Shown here: piece by piece, positions 7,271-15,406 of the stretch
How positions within the stretch are numbered: position 1 is the stretch's first letter
Layout of the letters: each line of letters begins with the position of its first letter
The notes under the pieces: generated by a model
What the model saw: the letters and a program-made list of their open reading frames with translations, nothing else
What the model was told of the DNA's origin: nothing
Database searches by the model: none
Assembly: GCA_000818095.1 (NCBI GenBank)
Contig: CP009416.1
Location: 1,968,501 to 2,032,500, forward strand
From: Jeotgalibacillus malaysiensis
GTDB taxonomy: Bacteria; Bacillota; Bacilli; Bacillales; Jeotgalibacillaceae
Length of the DNA: 64,000 nucleotides
Reading direction: 5' to 3'
Program-made: the position numbers and the translations under genes

Positions 7271-7903
7271 TTATGTCTGCAAAAAAGGATTATATGCCAT
7301 TTCATCAGCGATAGTCGTTACAGGACCATGACCAGGTAATACATATGTCTGAACAGAGAGTGTTAACAGCTTACTTTTAATGCTCCTGATCAGTTCATCC
7401 ATATTCCCACCCGGCAGGTCCGTTCTGCCGATACTGCCATTAAAGAGTGCATCTCCAGCAATCACAATTCCGCTCTCTTTAAAGTAAAAGCTGACGCTTC
7501 CAGGTGAATGTCCAGGTGTATGTAACAGTTGAAACCTGAAGCCTCCGATCTCAATATGGCCTTCTCTTTCCCACAGGTGCTCAGCAGGTGAAGCTTCGAT
7601 TGGTGTGATGCCCTGAAATAAAGCAGAGCCATTTTTCTCGGGTTCAGTAAGCCAGCTCTTCTCTTGAATATGCATATAGACTTCTATCCCATATACATTT
7701 CTGATCTCTTCAACTGCCCCTATATGATCAAAGTGAGCATGTGTCAGTAGAATGGCTGACGGATTCAGTTCTTTCTGACTGATAAAGCTTTTAATTTTGC
7801 CGGCTTCTTCACCGGGATCAACAATTAAACATTCCTTCTCATTGTTATATAATATATAAGCATTTGTCTGCATTGGCCCTAGTGGCAGCTGATACCATTC
7901 CAT
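7271..7903 (-). CDS. yqgX: MBL-fold metallo-hydrolase YqgX
   Basis: Metallo-beta-lactamase-fold hydrolase related to glyoxalase II. The metal-binding THAHFDHIG is near residue 56, HTPGHSPGS near 130, GDALF near 152 and PGHGP near 193. At 210 residues it is short, lacking the C-terminal lid of classical glyoxalase II. ATG 7903 is preferred over GTG 7912, which lies inside the SD sequence GAGGTGA. The substrate cannot be read from sequence; hydroxyacylglutathione or bacillithiol adducts are family possibilities. Confidence 0.85.
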   Translation of the reverse strand: MEWYQLPLGPMQTNAYILYNNEKECLIVDPGEEAGKIKSFISQKELNPSAILLTHAHFDHIGAVEEIRNVYGIEVYMHIQEKSWLTEPEKNGSALFQGITPIEASPAEHLWEREGHIEIGGFRFQLLHTPGHSPGSVSFYFKESGIVIAGDALFNGSIGRTDLPGGNMDELIRSIKSKLLTLSVQTYVLPGHGPVTTIADEMAYNPFLQT

Positions 7904-8081
7904 TATTATCACCTCACAAAAAGTGTAGCATGATTCATAAAAAAAGACGAATACTCACGAAAGTGTCACGAATTATGCTCGACATTATATACAATTAACT
8001 ATAAAATATATTAAGAGTACGCTTATATTATGCACTAATCTCGTTTATTCATGAACCAACGTATGGAAAGGGGTGCTTTTA

Positions 8082-8252
8082 ATGAACGGATTAACAATTA
8101 TCCTTGCGCTGGTAACCATTCTATCAGTAATTGGTACAATCACATCTTTTAAAGAGAAAAACATTATGGGTATTTTCTTTGCAGTGGCTACACTTGGTGT
8201 ATTTGGCTGGTTCACTGTGATGACTATCGTTTTTGACGGATATCCACATTAA
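8082..8252 (+). CDS. yqgW: YqgW family (DUF2759) small membrane protein
   Basis: A 56-residue protein, MNGLTIILALVTILSVIGTI at its start and ending FDGYPH. It has two hydrophobic helices (about 4-21 and 29-51) separated by SFKEKN, so it is probably a small integral membrane protein. GGAAAGGGG lies before ATG 8082 and a strong terminator directly follows the stop. It sits between yqgX and yqgV, as in B. subtilis. Function unknown. Confidence 0.8.
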   Translation: MNGLTIILALVTILSVIGTITSFKEKNIMGIFFAVATLGVFGWFTVMTIVFDGYPH

Positions 8253-8280
8253 AAAAAGCTGACCGCGGTCAGCTTTTTTT
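8251..8280. terminator. bidirectional terminator between yqgW and yqgV
   Basis: A perfect 30-base palindrome (A7-AGCTGACCG on one side, its complement on the other) with seven A's and seven T's at the ends. It serves both convergent genes. Confidence 0.9.
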
Positions 8281-8596
8281 ATTTTGATAAATGCTTTTTG
8301 ACTGAAGCAAGCTTATTCTGCATAGAATGATCGTTTCTGTCTCTTCTTTCATCAATACGGATATTCGTTGCCACTCTTTTGATCTCTTCAGAAAAGACTG
8401 ATTCATGGAGTTCCTGTATGACTTTAAAAAGATCCGTCAGTTCTCCTTCAATCAATGTACTCATTGGTGTTAATTCATATGTAATTAAACCTTCCTGTGC
8501 TCTTTTTTCAAGCACACGCTGCAAGTCAGCTACATATTGACTGACACTTGGTGATTTATTGCCAATCGGAATGATTGTGATATCTGCTATTGCCAT
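8279..8596 (-). CDS. yqgV: MTH1187/YqgV family thiamine-binding-like protein
   Basis: 105-residue protein of the UPF0045/MTH1187 family, small ferredoxin-like folds of which some members bind thiamine or HMP. Visible family features are the N-terminal ADITIIPIG strand, YELTPMSTLIEGEL in the middle and RVATNIRIDERRDR near the end. Overlaps the terminator palindrome. The physiological role is not settled. Confidence 0.82.
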   Translation of the reverse strand: MAIADITIIPIGNKSPSVSQYVADLQRVLEKRAQEGLITYELTPMSTLIEGELTDLFKVIQELHESVFSEEIKRVATNIRIDERRDRNDHSMQNKLASVKKHLSK

Positions 8597-8627
8597 GATC
8601 GTACAACTCCTTATTAATATTTATGAT

Positions 8628-8661
8628 AATATAAAAAGCTCCCTGGGGAGCTTTTTATATT
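8628..8661. terminator. terminator at the 3' end of the LTA synthase gene
   Basis: Arms AATATAAAAAGCTCCC (8628-8643) and their complement (8646-8661). The palindrome overlaps the stop codon of the minus-strand LTA synthase gene by two bases and lies upstream of yqgV. Confidence 0.8.
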
Positions 8662-10567
8662 ATTCTTCAATTACATTTGAATCCTCAAGCAGGCGTCCTG
8701 ATTCACTATCATAAAATCTAAGCAGGTCACCGTAGATAATTTCATCATTGAAAGCAAGCTCTTCAGTTGCTTTATCAATCAGAGGCTGACATGTTTCTTT
8801 CTCAACAGGTTCACCTGTTTCTTTATCCCAGCATGTTTCTCCTGCATAGACCAGGTTTTCAGAAATTACTCTGCCATCTCTCAGAATGACTGTATTATCG
8901 TTTTCTTCAGAGAAAATATCCTGACCAAATTGAATGCTGTTGCTTCCTTCAATCCCCATAATGTTCTGGATTGTCGGCTTCAGATCAATTTGTCCGGCAA
9001 GCTTACTGTTTGTCTCTCCGATATCTTCTCCCGGAATATGAACAAACATTGGCACACGCTGCAGCTGAGCTGAATCAAACGCTGTAATTTCTTCCTGCTC
9101 AAGATATTGAGCCATTGCAGCATTATGATTTTCAGAAATACCATAGTGGTCTCCATACATCACAATAACTGAATCCTCATATAGACCGGCCTCTTTCAGA
9201 TAGCCGAAAAATTCTTTAATTGCTTCATCCTGGTATCTGACCGTCTGGAAATAGCGGTTCAGTGTACCTGAATTTGAATCGTATTCATTAATAAACTTAT
9301 CCTCTTCATCAAGATAAAACGGATGGTGGTTAGTCAGAGTGATCATTTTCGAATAGAACGGCTGTTCCATTTCCTTCATGTGCTCAACTGACTGCTCAAA
9401 GAAAGGAATGTCTTTCATTCCCCAGTTAACTGCCTGACCCTCACCAACTGTATAGTCAGTTAAAGAGTAGTAGCGGTCATAACCGAAATTGTCATAGACG
9501 ATGTCCCGGTTCCAGAAGCTTTTATTATTCGCATGCATTGCATTTGTATAATACCCTGCTTCATTCAGACTGTCTGTCAATGTATCGAATTCATTGCCGC
9601 TGTGCGTAAAGAATACAGCACCACGGCCTAGTGGATAAAGTGAATTATCAAGCAGAAATTCTGAGTCAGATGTTTTACCCTGTTCAGTCTGATGATAAAA
9701 ATTATCCATGTAAATTGTATTTTCATCTTCTGTCAGTGAGTTTAAAAACGGTGTAATCACTTCACCATTCATTTCGTTATTAATGACAAAGTTCTGCATT
9801 GATTCAAGCTTAACCACAATCAGGTTTTTACCTTCACCAATCCCATGCATTTCATTATTCACATCAGCTTTATTAGCCTGAACATAATTATTAACATCTA
9901 CAAGTGCATCACTGTCAGCAAGGGCACGCTGTGCAGACTGCTTCGACTGCAGATACACGTCATAAATATGATAATTATATGTTCCGATGTTTTTAACAAG
10001 CATTTCACGGTCAAACGTCCGTGTGAGAAGCTGTGGACGCTCTGTCTCAGCTAAACCAAGGTTTAAAAAGAACGTTGCAATGGCCACAAGGAAATATGCT
10101 CTTCTGTTAACCTTTGTCGGCTCTTTAAATACCATAAATGAAGGTTTGTATTTTGCAAGTGCAATTAAAATCAGCACGTCTACAAAATAAAGTGCATCCG
10201 TCATATAGATGTTTTCAAGTGCACTTCCACCCAGGTCACCGAAGTTATTTGTCTGGAAAAGTACCGGCAGCGTAATAAAGTCATTAAAGAACCGGTAGAA
10301 AACCATGTTTGCAAATAAAATCGCTGTCAGTACAAAACTTGTAATAATCACATAATTGTTTCTTGTTTTCTCTTTTTTGAACAGCAATCCTACTCCAAAG
10401 ATCAGTAATAGAAAGCTGAGCGGGTTAATAAACAGGATTAGATCCTGCATAAAGTTATCTGTGCTGATATTAAAGCTTGCGTGATACGCGATAAACGTTT
10501 TGATCCAAAGGAACGCAATGGCAATAATGACAAGCGACAGCTTTGGCATTGACCATTTTTTGTTCAT
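8660..10567 (-). CDS. yqgS: lipoteichoic acid synthase family protein (YqgS/LtaS)
   Basis: Polyglycerolphosphate synthase family: moves glycerol phosphate from phosphatidylglycerol onto the growing lipoteichoic acid chain outside the membrane. 635 residues: five N-terminal membrane segments (to about residue 172), a linker, then an extracellular sulfatase-fold domain. Catalytic and metal residues line up with S. aureus LtaS: Glu255 (VKLESMQN), nucleophile Thr299 (QGKTSDSE), His414/415 (LTNHHPF) and Asp473-His474 (YGDHYG). B. subtilis has four paralogues; yqgS is chosen from position. ATG 10567 follows GGAGGAAATCGT. Confidence 0.93.
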   Translation of the reverse strand: MNKKWSMPKLSLVIIAIAFLWIKTFIAYHASFNISTDNFMQDLILFINPLSFLLLIFGVGLLFKKEKTRNNYVIITSFVLTAILFANMVFYRFFNDFITLPVLFQTNNFGDLGGSALENIYMTDALYFVDVLILIALAKYKPSFMVFKEPTKVNRRAYFLVAIATFFLNLGLAETERPQLLTRTFDREMLVKNIGTYNYHIYDVYLQSKQSAQRALADSDALVDVNNYVQANKADVNNEMHGIGEGKNLIVVKLESMQNFVINNEMNGEVITPFLNSLTEDENTIYMDNFYHQTEQGKTSDSEFLLDNSLYPLGRGAVFFTHSGNEFDTLTDSLNEAGYYTNAMHANNKSFWNRDIVYDNFGYDRYYSLTDYTVGEGQAVNWGMKDIPFFEQSVEHMKEMEQPFYSKMITLTNHHPFYLDEEDKFINEYDSNSGTLNRYFQTVRYQDEAIKEFFGYLKEAGLYEDSVIVMYGDHYGISENHNAAMAQYLEQEEITAFDSAQLQRVPMFVHIPGEDIGETNSKLAGQIDLKPTIQNIMGIEGSNSIQFGQDIFSEENDNTVILRDGRVISENLVYAGETCWDKETGEPVEKETCQPLIDKATEELAFNDEIIYGDLLRFYDSESGRLLEDSNVIEE

Positions 10568-10622
10568 ACGATTTCCTCCTACACTTCCAATTACATATTG
10601 TGGATATAATATCTATCCCATA

Positions 10623-10651
10623 ATCATACTCCTGATTGTAAATAAAATCAA
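10623..10651 (-). promoter_or_regulatory. sigma-A promoter of the LTA synthase gene
   Basis: Minus strand: TTGATT (10651-10646), 17-base spacer, TATGAT (10628-10623), about 56 bases before the ATG. The rest of the gap to 10890 is AT-rich; I see no gene or clear operator in it. Confidence 0.55.
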
Positions 10652-10890
10652 ACGCAATATTTACACACTTAAAATCTTATTTACATTTCCACCTTAATAG
10701 ACGTTTCAAACATTTAAAAGTTCCGTTTTTTTCTGTTTAAATGAAAATCATCCGATAGTCATACACTACATTTTGACCATTAAACATAGGTTTAGCGATG
10801 ACCTAAGCTTTAATTTTACCTGAAACGTGTTAAATGTAAAGTAAATACACTGATATTGTTAAAGCCTGATAATTCACAAGAATCAAGTCA

Positions 10891-10921
10891 AAAAAAGACC
10901 CTCTGCATTTGCAGAAGGTCT
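10891..10921 (-). terminator. terminator of glcK
   Basis: Minus-strand stem AGACCTTCTGC / GCAGAGGGTCT (one U-G pair) with a four-base loop, followed by U6. Confidence 0.85.
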
Positions 10922-10926
10922 CACTT

Positions 10927-11895
10927 TTAATGTTTATATTTGATCAGCCATGCAGCACCAATAACGCCTGCATCGTTTCCTAGCGTAGCAATTTTTATGT
11001 CTGTTGATTCCGCTACGGTTGGAAATGCATAAAGCTTAAATTTCTCTGTAATACCATCAAGCAGGATACTTCCTGCTTTAGATACTCCACCACCAATCAC
11101 GATTCTTTCAGGATTTAACGCACTTCCCAAGTTTGCAAGTGCAAGCCCCAGATAGAATGTCAGGCGTTCAACAGCAGCAGAAGCAGCAGGATCTCCGTTT
11201 TTAGCTTCATCAAAGACATTTTTAGCAGTAATTGCGTTGTGCTCATCCATCATTTTGTGAAGCGCTGAGACAGCATTAGACTTATCCATTTCTTCTTTTG
11301 CAAGCCTGACTACTCCCGTTGCAGATGCTACAGTTTCAAGGCAGCCCTTCTTCCCACAATTACACTGATAGCCGCCCTCCGGAACTGCAGTGATATGGCC
11401 GATCTCCCCGGCTGCTCCTTTGATGCCATGAGCAATGTCTCCATTTACAATGACGCCGCCTCCAACACCGGTCCCAAGTGTGACACAAACAACATCTCTT
11501 GCGCCTCCGCCTGCACCTTTCCACATTTCTCCGAGCGCAGCTGCATTTGCATCATTTTCAATCACTACAGGCAATCCTGTCTGCTGTGATAACTCATCTC
11601 TCAGTGCAACCGGCTTGTCCCAGCCAATATTTACACCTGTATACAAAATACCAGTCTGCATATTGACAGGTCCCGGTGCGCCTACACCTATTCCAATAAC
11701 TGATTCTTTAGTAAGATTCATCTGTGTCATTTTCAATTTTACTGCCGCAGCAATATCAGGAATAATACTGACACCATGATTTGAAGTATTTGTAGGGATC
11801 TCCCACTTCTCAACGATTTTTCCTTCATCTGTAATGACAGCAAGTTTTGTAGTTGTACCGCCGATATCCACACCAAAAATAAATTCCGCCTTCAT
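10927..11895 (-). CDS. glcK: glucokinase (ROK family)
   Basis: Phosphorylates glucose to glucose-6-phosphate with ATP in the cytoplasm. 322 residues. The N-terminal phosphate-binding motif is FGVDIGGTTTKLAV; sugar binding is by ENDANAAALGE and the ROK signature from TLGTGVGGGV. The structural zinc site is CNCGKKGCLE, with the preceding EIGH, and GGGVSKAG lies near the end. ATG 11895 has GGGTGG upstream. It follows yqgQ at a three-base gap, the usual yqgN-yqgQ-glcK arrangement, and ends at a strong terminator. Confidence 0.95.
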   Translation of the reverse strand: MKAEFIFGVDIGGTTTKLAVITDEGKIVEKWEIPTNTSNHGVSIIPDIAAAVKLKMTQMNLTKESVIGIGVGAPGPVNMQTGILYTGVNIGWDKPVALRDELSQQTGLPVVIENDANAAALGEMWKGAGGGARDVVCVTLGTGVGGGVIVNGDIAHGIKGAAGEIGHITAVPEGGYQCNCGKKGCLETVASATGVVRLAKEEMDKSNAVSALHKMMDEHNAITAKNVFDEAKNGDPAASAAVERLTFYLGLALANLGSALNPERIVIGGGVSKAGSILLDGITEKFKLYAFPTVAESTDIKIATLGNDAGVIGAAWLIKYKH

Positions 11896-11898
11896 TTA

Positions 11899-12105
11899 TT
11901 AACCACCCTGACTTTCTTTTCTGATTTCATTTTTTAAGACCATCAAAGCCTTTAAATAATCGTCCCGCTCAAGCATACCTGATTCATAGAGTTCTTTTAT
12001 TTCAATCTCCATTAATTCAAGTGTTGCAAGTCTTCCGGGACCATATACATACTGTCCATATCTTTTAAGCAGCAACTGAACATCATGCATTGTATTAAAA
12101 TTCAT
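11899..12105 (-). CDS. yqgQ: YqgQ family protein (DUF910)
   Basis: 68-residue small helical protein of unknown function, conserved before glcK in Bacillales. The family core YGxxVYGxGRLATLELMEIEIKEL is visible as YGQYVYGPGRLATLELME. The start codon overlaps the yqgN stop as ATGA, so translation is coupled. No membrane segment or known catalytic motif. Confidence 0.85.
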   Translation of the reverse strand: MNFNTMHDVQLLLKRYGQYVYGPGRLATLELMEIEIKELYESGMLERDDYLKALMVLKNEIRKESQGG

Positions 12106-12671
12106 AACAAGGCACTCCCTGTAATCAACTCTTCTTCAGTAAATATCTTCATTACCGGGATATCAAAACTTTCTGCAAATACTTCATGAATAACCTGAAA
12201 ACTGTATGCCATCGATATGCTTTGCCCCGTATAATCTTTTAAAAAACGGTCATAATATCCACCGCCAAATCCAATTCTGTAACCGGATCTTGAAAATGCC
12301 AGCCCCGGAACGACCACGAGATCTATCTCACTTTTATCTGCAAGAGGCAGATGCGCTTTTGGTTCAAGCAATCCGTAGAAGGATGGTTTAGCATCCTCTA
12401 AAGAAGTTATGTAATGAAAAAATAATGTTTTGGTGGCAGGTTCACATCTTGGCACACAGATCTTTTTGCCCTGATTTAAAGCAGCAGTAATTAAAGCGAT
12501 CGTATCAATCTCGGACCCTCTTGAAATTGTAATTGCAATTACTTCACTCTGCTGCCATTCCGACCCGGCCATAATTTTTCTCTGGATAGTTTCAGTATAG
12601 TATATTTTCTTTTGTTCAGGAAGATTCTTCAGCTGATCCTGCATTTGCAGCCTGATCGATTTTTTATCCAA
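12102..12671 (-). CDS. yqgN: 5-formyltetrahydrofolate cyclo-ligase
   Basis: Converts 5-formyl-THF to 5,10-methenyl-THF with ATP, recycling folate. From TTG 12671, with GGGAGGGG six bases upstream, it is 189 residues. The frame continues upstream to 12737 only because it overlaps the rpmG terminator and stop, so that start is rejected. Family motifs: VVPGLAFSRSGYRIGFGGGY (phosphate and folate site) and the YDRFL that follows. The N-terminal KKSIRLQM basic helix is also typical. Confidence 0.9.
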   Translation of the reverse strand: MDKKSIRLQMQDQLKNLPEQKKIYYTETIQRKIMAGSEWQQSEVIAITISRGSEIDTIALITAALNQGKKICVPRCEPATKTLFFHYITSLEDAKPSFYGLLEPKAHLPLADKSEIDLVVVPGLAFSRSGYRIGFGGGYYDRFLKDYTGQSISMAYSFQVIHEVFAESFDIPVMKIFTEEELITGSALL

Positions 12672-12694
12672 ACCCTTCCCCTCCCGGATATGAT

Positions 12695-12726
12695 AAAAAA
12701 ACCGAAAATGCACAACACATTTTCGG
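12695..12726 (-). terminator. terminator between rpmG and yqgN
   Basis: Minus-strand stem CCGAAAATG / CATTTTCGG, seven-base loop, then U7. It ends the short rpmG transcript, so yqgN depends on readthrough or its own promoter. Confidence 0.8.
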
Positions 12727-12736
12727 CCCTCATTCA

Positions 12737-12886
12737 TTATTTCGTCTCGCGGTGAAGCGTCACTTTCTTCAGGCGCGGACTGTATTTTTTAAGTTCAATA
12801 CGATCTGGATTGTTACGCTTGTTCTTAGTAGTGATGTAGTTACGATCACCAGTTTCAGTGCAAGCAAGAGTAATGTTTACACGCAT
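12737..12886 (-). CDS. rpmG: 50S ribosomal protein L33, cysteine-poor form
   Basis: 49-residue large-subunit protein bL33, beginning [20 protein letters not shown] and ending TLHRETK. Zinc-binding L33 has two CxxC pairs (about positions 9/12 and 36/39). Here only Cys9 remains; the others are Thr12, Ser36 and Leu39, so this is a C-minus, zinc-independent form. ATG 12886 follows GGAGGGATAAAG. It is upstream of yqgN as in B. subtilis. Confidence 0.93.
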   Translation of the reverse strand: MRVNITLACTETGDRNYITTKNKRNNPDRIELKKYSPRLKKVTLHRETK

Positions 12887-13054
12887 CTTTATCCCTCCAA
12901 ACATTCAAATGCTGTTTGTTACATACTTCGATTCATACGACTTATTTATAATATCATTGATCAGAAAAAAAATCTACTATCTTTTTATAAGGTTTTACAA
13001 TTCATTTTTACAGAACATGATACAATAATATCCGAATCATTTGGAGGTGAGTAT

Positions 13055-13393
13055 ATGGATTGGATCATGCTTGCTGCAGGCGGCCTGGGCCTTATTCTAT
13101 TTATTTTATCTTTCTTTTTAAAAGACCGGTCCAAAGAAACTGAAGAAGAGCTGCACGAGCTTTCTATGAGCCTTTATCAGGAGCTTTACCAGTTGAAAAA
13201 GAGAACGAAGCTGCTTGAAGAGGAACTGATGATTGAACCGTCAGCAGGTGCTAAAAAAACAAAGCCTAAACAGATCAATGAAATTCTGATTAATCAGGTG
13301 CTTTCGCTCCACAAGCAAGGAATGAAGCCAGATCAGATCTCAGCTCTTTCATCATTACACGTGAGTGATGTAAGACGTATCATTAATCAGTAA
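13055..13393 (+). CDS. membrane-anchored coiled-coil protein with C-terminal HTH-like segment (DUF6115-like)
   Basis: 112 residues from ATG 13055, which has TTGGAGGTGA upstream; the longer open frame upstream runs through rpmG antisense and is rejected. There is one N-terminal membrane helix (about 3-22), then a charged heptad region rich in Glu, Leu and Lys (27-62). A linker of Lys and Pro follows, and a C-terminal stretch INQVLSLHKQGMKPDQISA that looks like the start of a helix-turn-helix of the sigma-region-4 kind. The role is unknown. It is 17 bases before the next gene, so they form a pair. Confidence 0.65.
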   Translation: MDWIMLAAGGLGLILFILSFFLKDRSKETEEELHELSMSLYQELYQLKKRTKLLEEELMIEPSAGAKKTKPKQINEILINQVLSLHKQGMKPDQISALSSLHVSDVRRIINQ

Positions 13394-13410
13394 TTAAGGG
13401 GTGTACATAA

Positions 13411-13845
13411 GTGGATCGAAAAATAGTCCGCTCCGCCGGAATCGGAATGATGGCAAGCGCCTTAATAATCTTCGGTGCAGGAGCTGTGATAAAAGAGTCT
13501 CCGGAAACTGAGACCATACTTGAGGATAATGAAATGGTCATTACAACTGATGAATATGACTCTATGCAAAATGAAATAGATCGCTGGGAAGAAAGAGTCA
13601 GTCAGCTTGAATCTTCAGATCAGGAACAAGAAACAGCCATTTCCCAGATGATTCTTTCAGTAGAGTCCGGAATGACTTCTCCTGATATTAGTTCAGCTTT
13701 ATTTGAAAACGGTCTAATTGATGATGAGACTGCTTTTAATGAATATCTGAGTGATCAATCATTAACTGATCGCATTCAGATTGGAGATTATGATCTTAAT
13801 TCGACTATGACAATTGAGCAGATTGCAAAACTGATTACCCAGTAA
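13411..13845 (+). CDS. membrane-anchored protein with MltG/YceG-like C-terminal motif
   Basis: 144 residues from GTG 13411 (AAGGGG nine bases upstream). An N-terminal hydrophobic helix (about 9-27) anchors a highly acidic extracytoplasmic part with a coiled-coil stretch (residues 46-75, EIDRWEERVSQLES). The remainder resembles the LysM-like N-terminal region of MltG-type proteins: SGMTSPDISSALFENGLI, then STMTIEQIAKLIT. The catalytic lytic transglycosylase domain is absent, so it is not an enzyme of that type by itself. Probably co-transcribed with the preceding gene. Confidence 0.6.
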   Translation: MDRKIVRSAGIGMMASALIIFGAGAVIKESPETETILEDNEMVITTDEYDSMQNEIDRWEERVSQLESSDQEQETAISQMILSVESGMTSPDISSALFENGLIDDETAFNEYLSDQSLTDRIQIGDYDLNSTMTIEQIAKLITQ

Positions 13846-13865
13846 CGTATCCTTTTCATTGAACA

Positions 13866-13893
13866 AAAAAAGAAGCCCGGGGGCTTCTTTTTT
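13866..13893. terminator. bidirectional terminator between the MltG-like gene and phoU
   Basis: Arms AAAAAAGAAGCCC (13866-13878) and GGGCTTCTTTTTT (13881-13893). Serves the convergent plus- and minus-strand genes. Confidence 0.88.
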
Positions 13894-14560
13894 ATTTGTT
13901 CAAATCGTATCTTTTTCCTTTAACAAGATAAAAAATATTCTCAGAAATATTTGTAACGTGATCAGCTGCACGCTCAAGATAGCGGCAGACAAAAGACAGC
14001 TGTGTAATTTGAGCAAGTTTTTCTGGCTGTGCTGCACTTGAGGAAAGCAGGTCTTTTATCGTATCCCCATAAAGCTCATCTACTCCATCATCAAGCTCAG
14101 CGATTCTTTTTGCTTTCACAACATCTTCATCTGCATAAGCTTCAAGAACAAGCTCTATCATTTGCTCTGTAATGTCATACATCTGATGAATATTATCAAT
14201 TGAATTAACAAAGCTGTCATTTCCCATACGAATTGTTGATTTCGCAATATTCACAGCAAAATCGGCAATTCGTTCGAGATCAGCTGCAATCTTAATTGCA
14301 ACAATGATTCTTCTGAGATCCGTTGCAACCGGCTGCTGCTTGGCGATCAGCAAAATCGCCAGGTCATTAATTTCTTCTTCAATTCTATTCGCTTTTACAT
14401 CTTCATCCATTATGAATAAAGACTTTTCAATATCTCTATTATCTAATGCTGTTAAAGAATCTTTCAATGCCTCTTGTGCGAAGTGTCCTAATTCAACAAT
14501 TTTATTATTGAGTACTTCTAATTCAGTATCATACCGTTCTCTGACTGACAATGTCTTCAC
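13892..14560 (-). CDS. phoU: phosphate signalling protein PhoU
   Basis: 222-residue all-helical protein with two PhoU repeats, each containing an ERIAD or ERAAD metal-binding motif (DLERIADFAVNIAKS and YLERAADHVTNISEN). It links Pst transporter activity to PhoR signalling and phosphate homeostasis. Last gene of the pst operon, three bases after pstB, and it ends at a strong terminator. Confidence 0.94.
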   Translation of the reverse strand: MKTLSVRERYDTELEVLNNKIVELGHFAQEALKDSLTALDNRDIEKSLFIMDEDVKANRIEEEINDLAILLIAKQQPVATDLRRIIVAIKIAADLERIADFAVNIAKSTIRMGNDSFVNSIDNIHQMYDITEQMIELVLEAYADEDVVKAKRIAELDDGVDELYGDTIKDLLSSSAAQPEKLAQITQLSFVCRYLERAADHVTNISENIFYLVKGKRYDLNK

Positions 14561-14563
14561 TCC

Positions 14564-15379
14564 TTATCCAAATCTGCCTGAAATATAATCCTCTGTTCTT
14601 TCATCTGAAGGGTTTGAGAAGATCTTGTTTGTTTCATCATATTCTACGACTTCCCCATTTAGGAAAAACGCCGTCTTGTCAGAAATACGCGCAGCCTGCT
14701 GCATATTATGTGTGACAATGATAATACTGTAATCTTTCTTTAGATCCTGTACGAGTTCTTCTACTTTTAATGTTGAGATCGGGTCAAGCGCTGAAGTCGG
14801 CTCATCCATTAAAATAACGTCCGGTTCGATTGCAAGACACCTTGCAATACAGATACGCTGCTGCTGTCCACCTGATAGTCCGTACGCATTCTCACCAAGA
14901 CGATCCTTAACTTCATCCCAGATTGCTGCTCCACGAAGAGACTTTTCAACGATCTGATCAAGTATTTTTTTATTTTTAATCCCGTGAATTCTAGGTCCAT
15001 ATGCAATATTGTCATAAATAGATTTTGGGAATGGATTCGGCTTTTGGAAAACCATTCCTACCTTCGTGCGCAGTTCTTCCACCTGATACTCTTTATCAAA
15101 GATATTTTTATCACGATAATTAATTACACCTGAGGTTTTAACAGATGGGATTGTTTCAATCATCCTGTTAAGCGTCTTAATGTAAGTTGATTTCCCACAG
15201 CCGGACGGCCCAATGATTGCTGTCACTTCATTTTCTTTAATATCCAGGTCAATATTCTTTAGCGCATGATTTGATCCATACCATAGGTTTAACTGCTCAG
15301 TTTTGTAAACTGATGATTTATTTTTCTTTACCGGAGTATCTTCAGCTTGTTTAACTTCAGGCTTTACAATCGTTGTCAT
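14564..15379 (-). CDS. pstB: phosphate ABC transporter ATP-binding protein PstB
   Basis: ATPase of the high-affinity phosphate importer. Walker [10 protein letters not shown], the PstB signature [17 protein letters not shown] signature LSGGQQQR, Walker [14 protein letters not shown] and the [12 protein letters not shown] switch region are all intact in 271 residues. The first 25 residues are a variable lysine-rich extension. AAGGGAGC lies before ATG 15379. There is one pstB here, in contrast to the pstBA-pstBB pair of B. subtilis. Confidence 0.97.
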   Translation of the reverse strand: MTTIVKPEVKQAEDTPVKKNKSSVYKTEQLNLWYGSNHALKNIDLDIKENEVTAIIGPSGCGKSTYIKTLNRMIETIPSVKTSGVINYRDKNIFDKEYQVEELRTKVGMVFQKPNPFPKSIYDNIAYGPRIHGIKNKKILDQIVEKSLRGAAIWDEVKDRLGENAYGLSGGQQQRICIARCLAIEPDVILMDEPTSALDPISTLKVEELVQDLKKDYSIIIVTHNMQQAARISDKTAFFLNGEVVEYDETNKIFSNPSDERTEDYISGRFG

Positions 15380-15406
15380 GTTGAAAAGCTCCCTTCATCC
15401 ATTTAA

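Noticed and set aside
10690-10890. TTTACTTTACATTTAACA on the minus strand as PhoP box before the LTA synthase gene
   Set aside because: The hexamers abut and do not keep the 11-base period, and they lie too far from the start.
12887-12960. Zur box before rpmG
   Set aside because: TCGTATGAATCGA on the minus strand is palindrome-like but its half-site spacing differs from the Zur consensus.
12752-13054. Upstream part of the open frame that ends at 13393
   Set aside because: It runs antisense to rpmG; the SD TTGGAGGTGA and ATG 13055 mark the real start.
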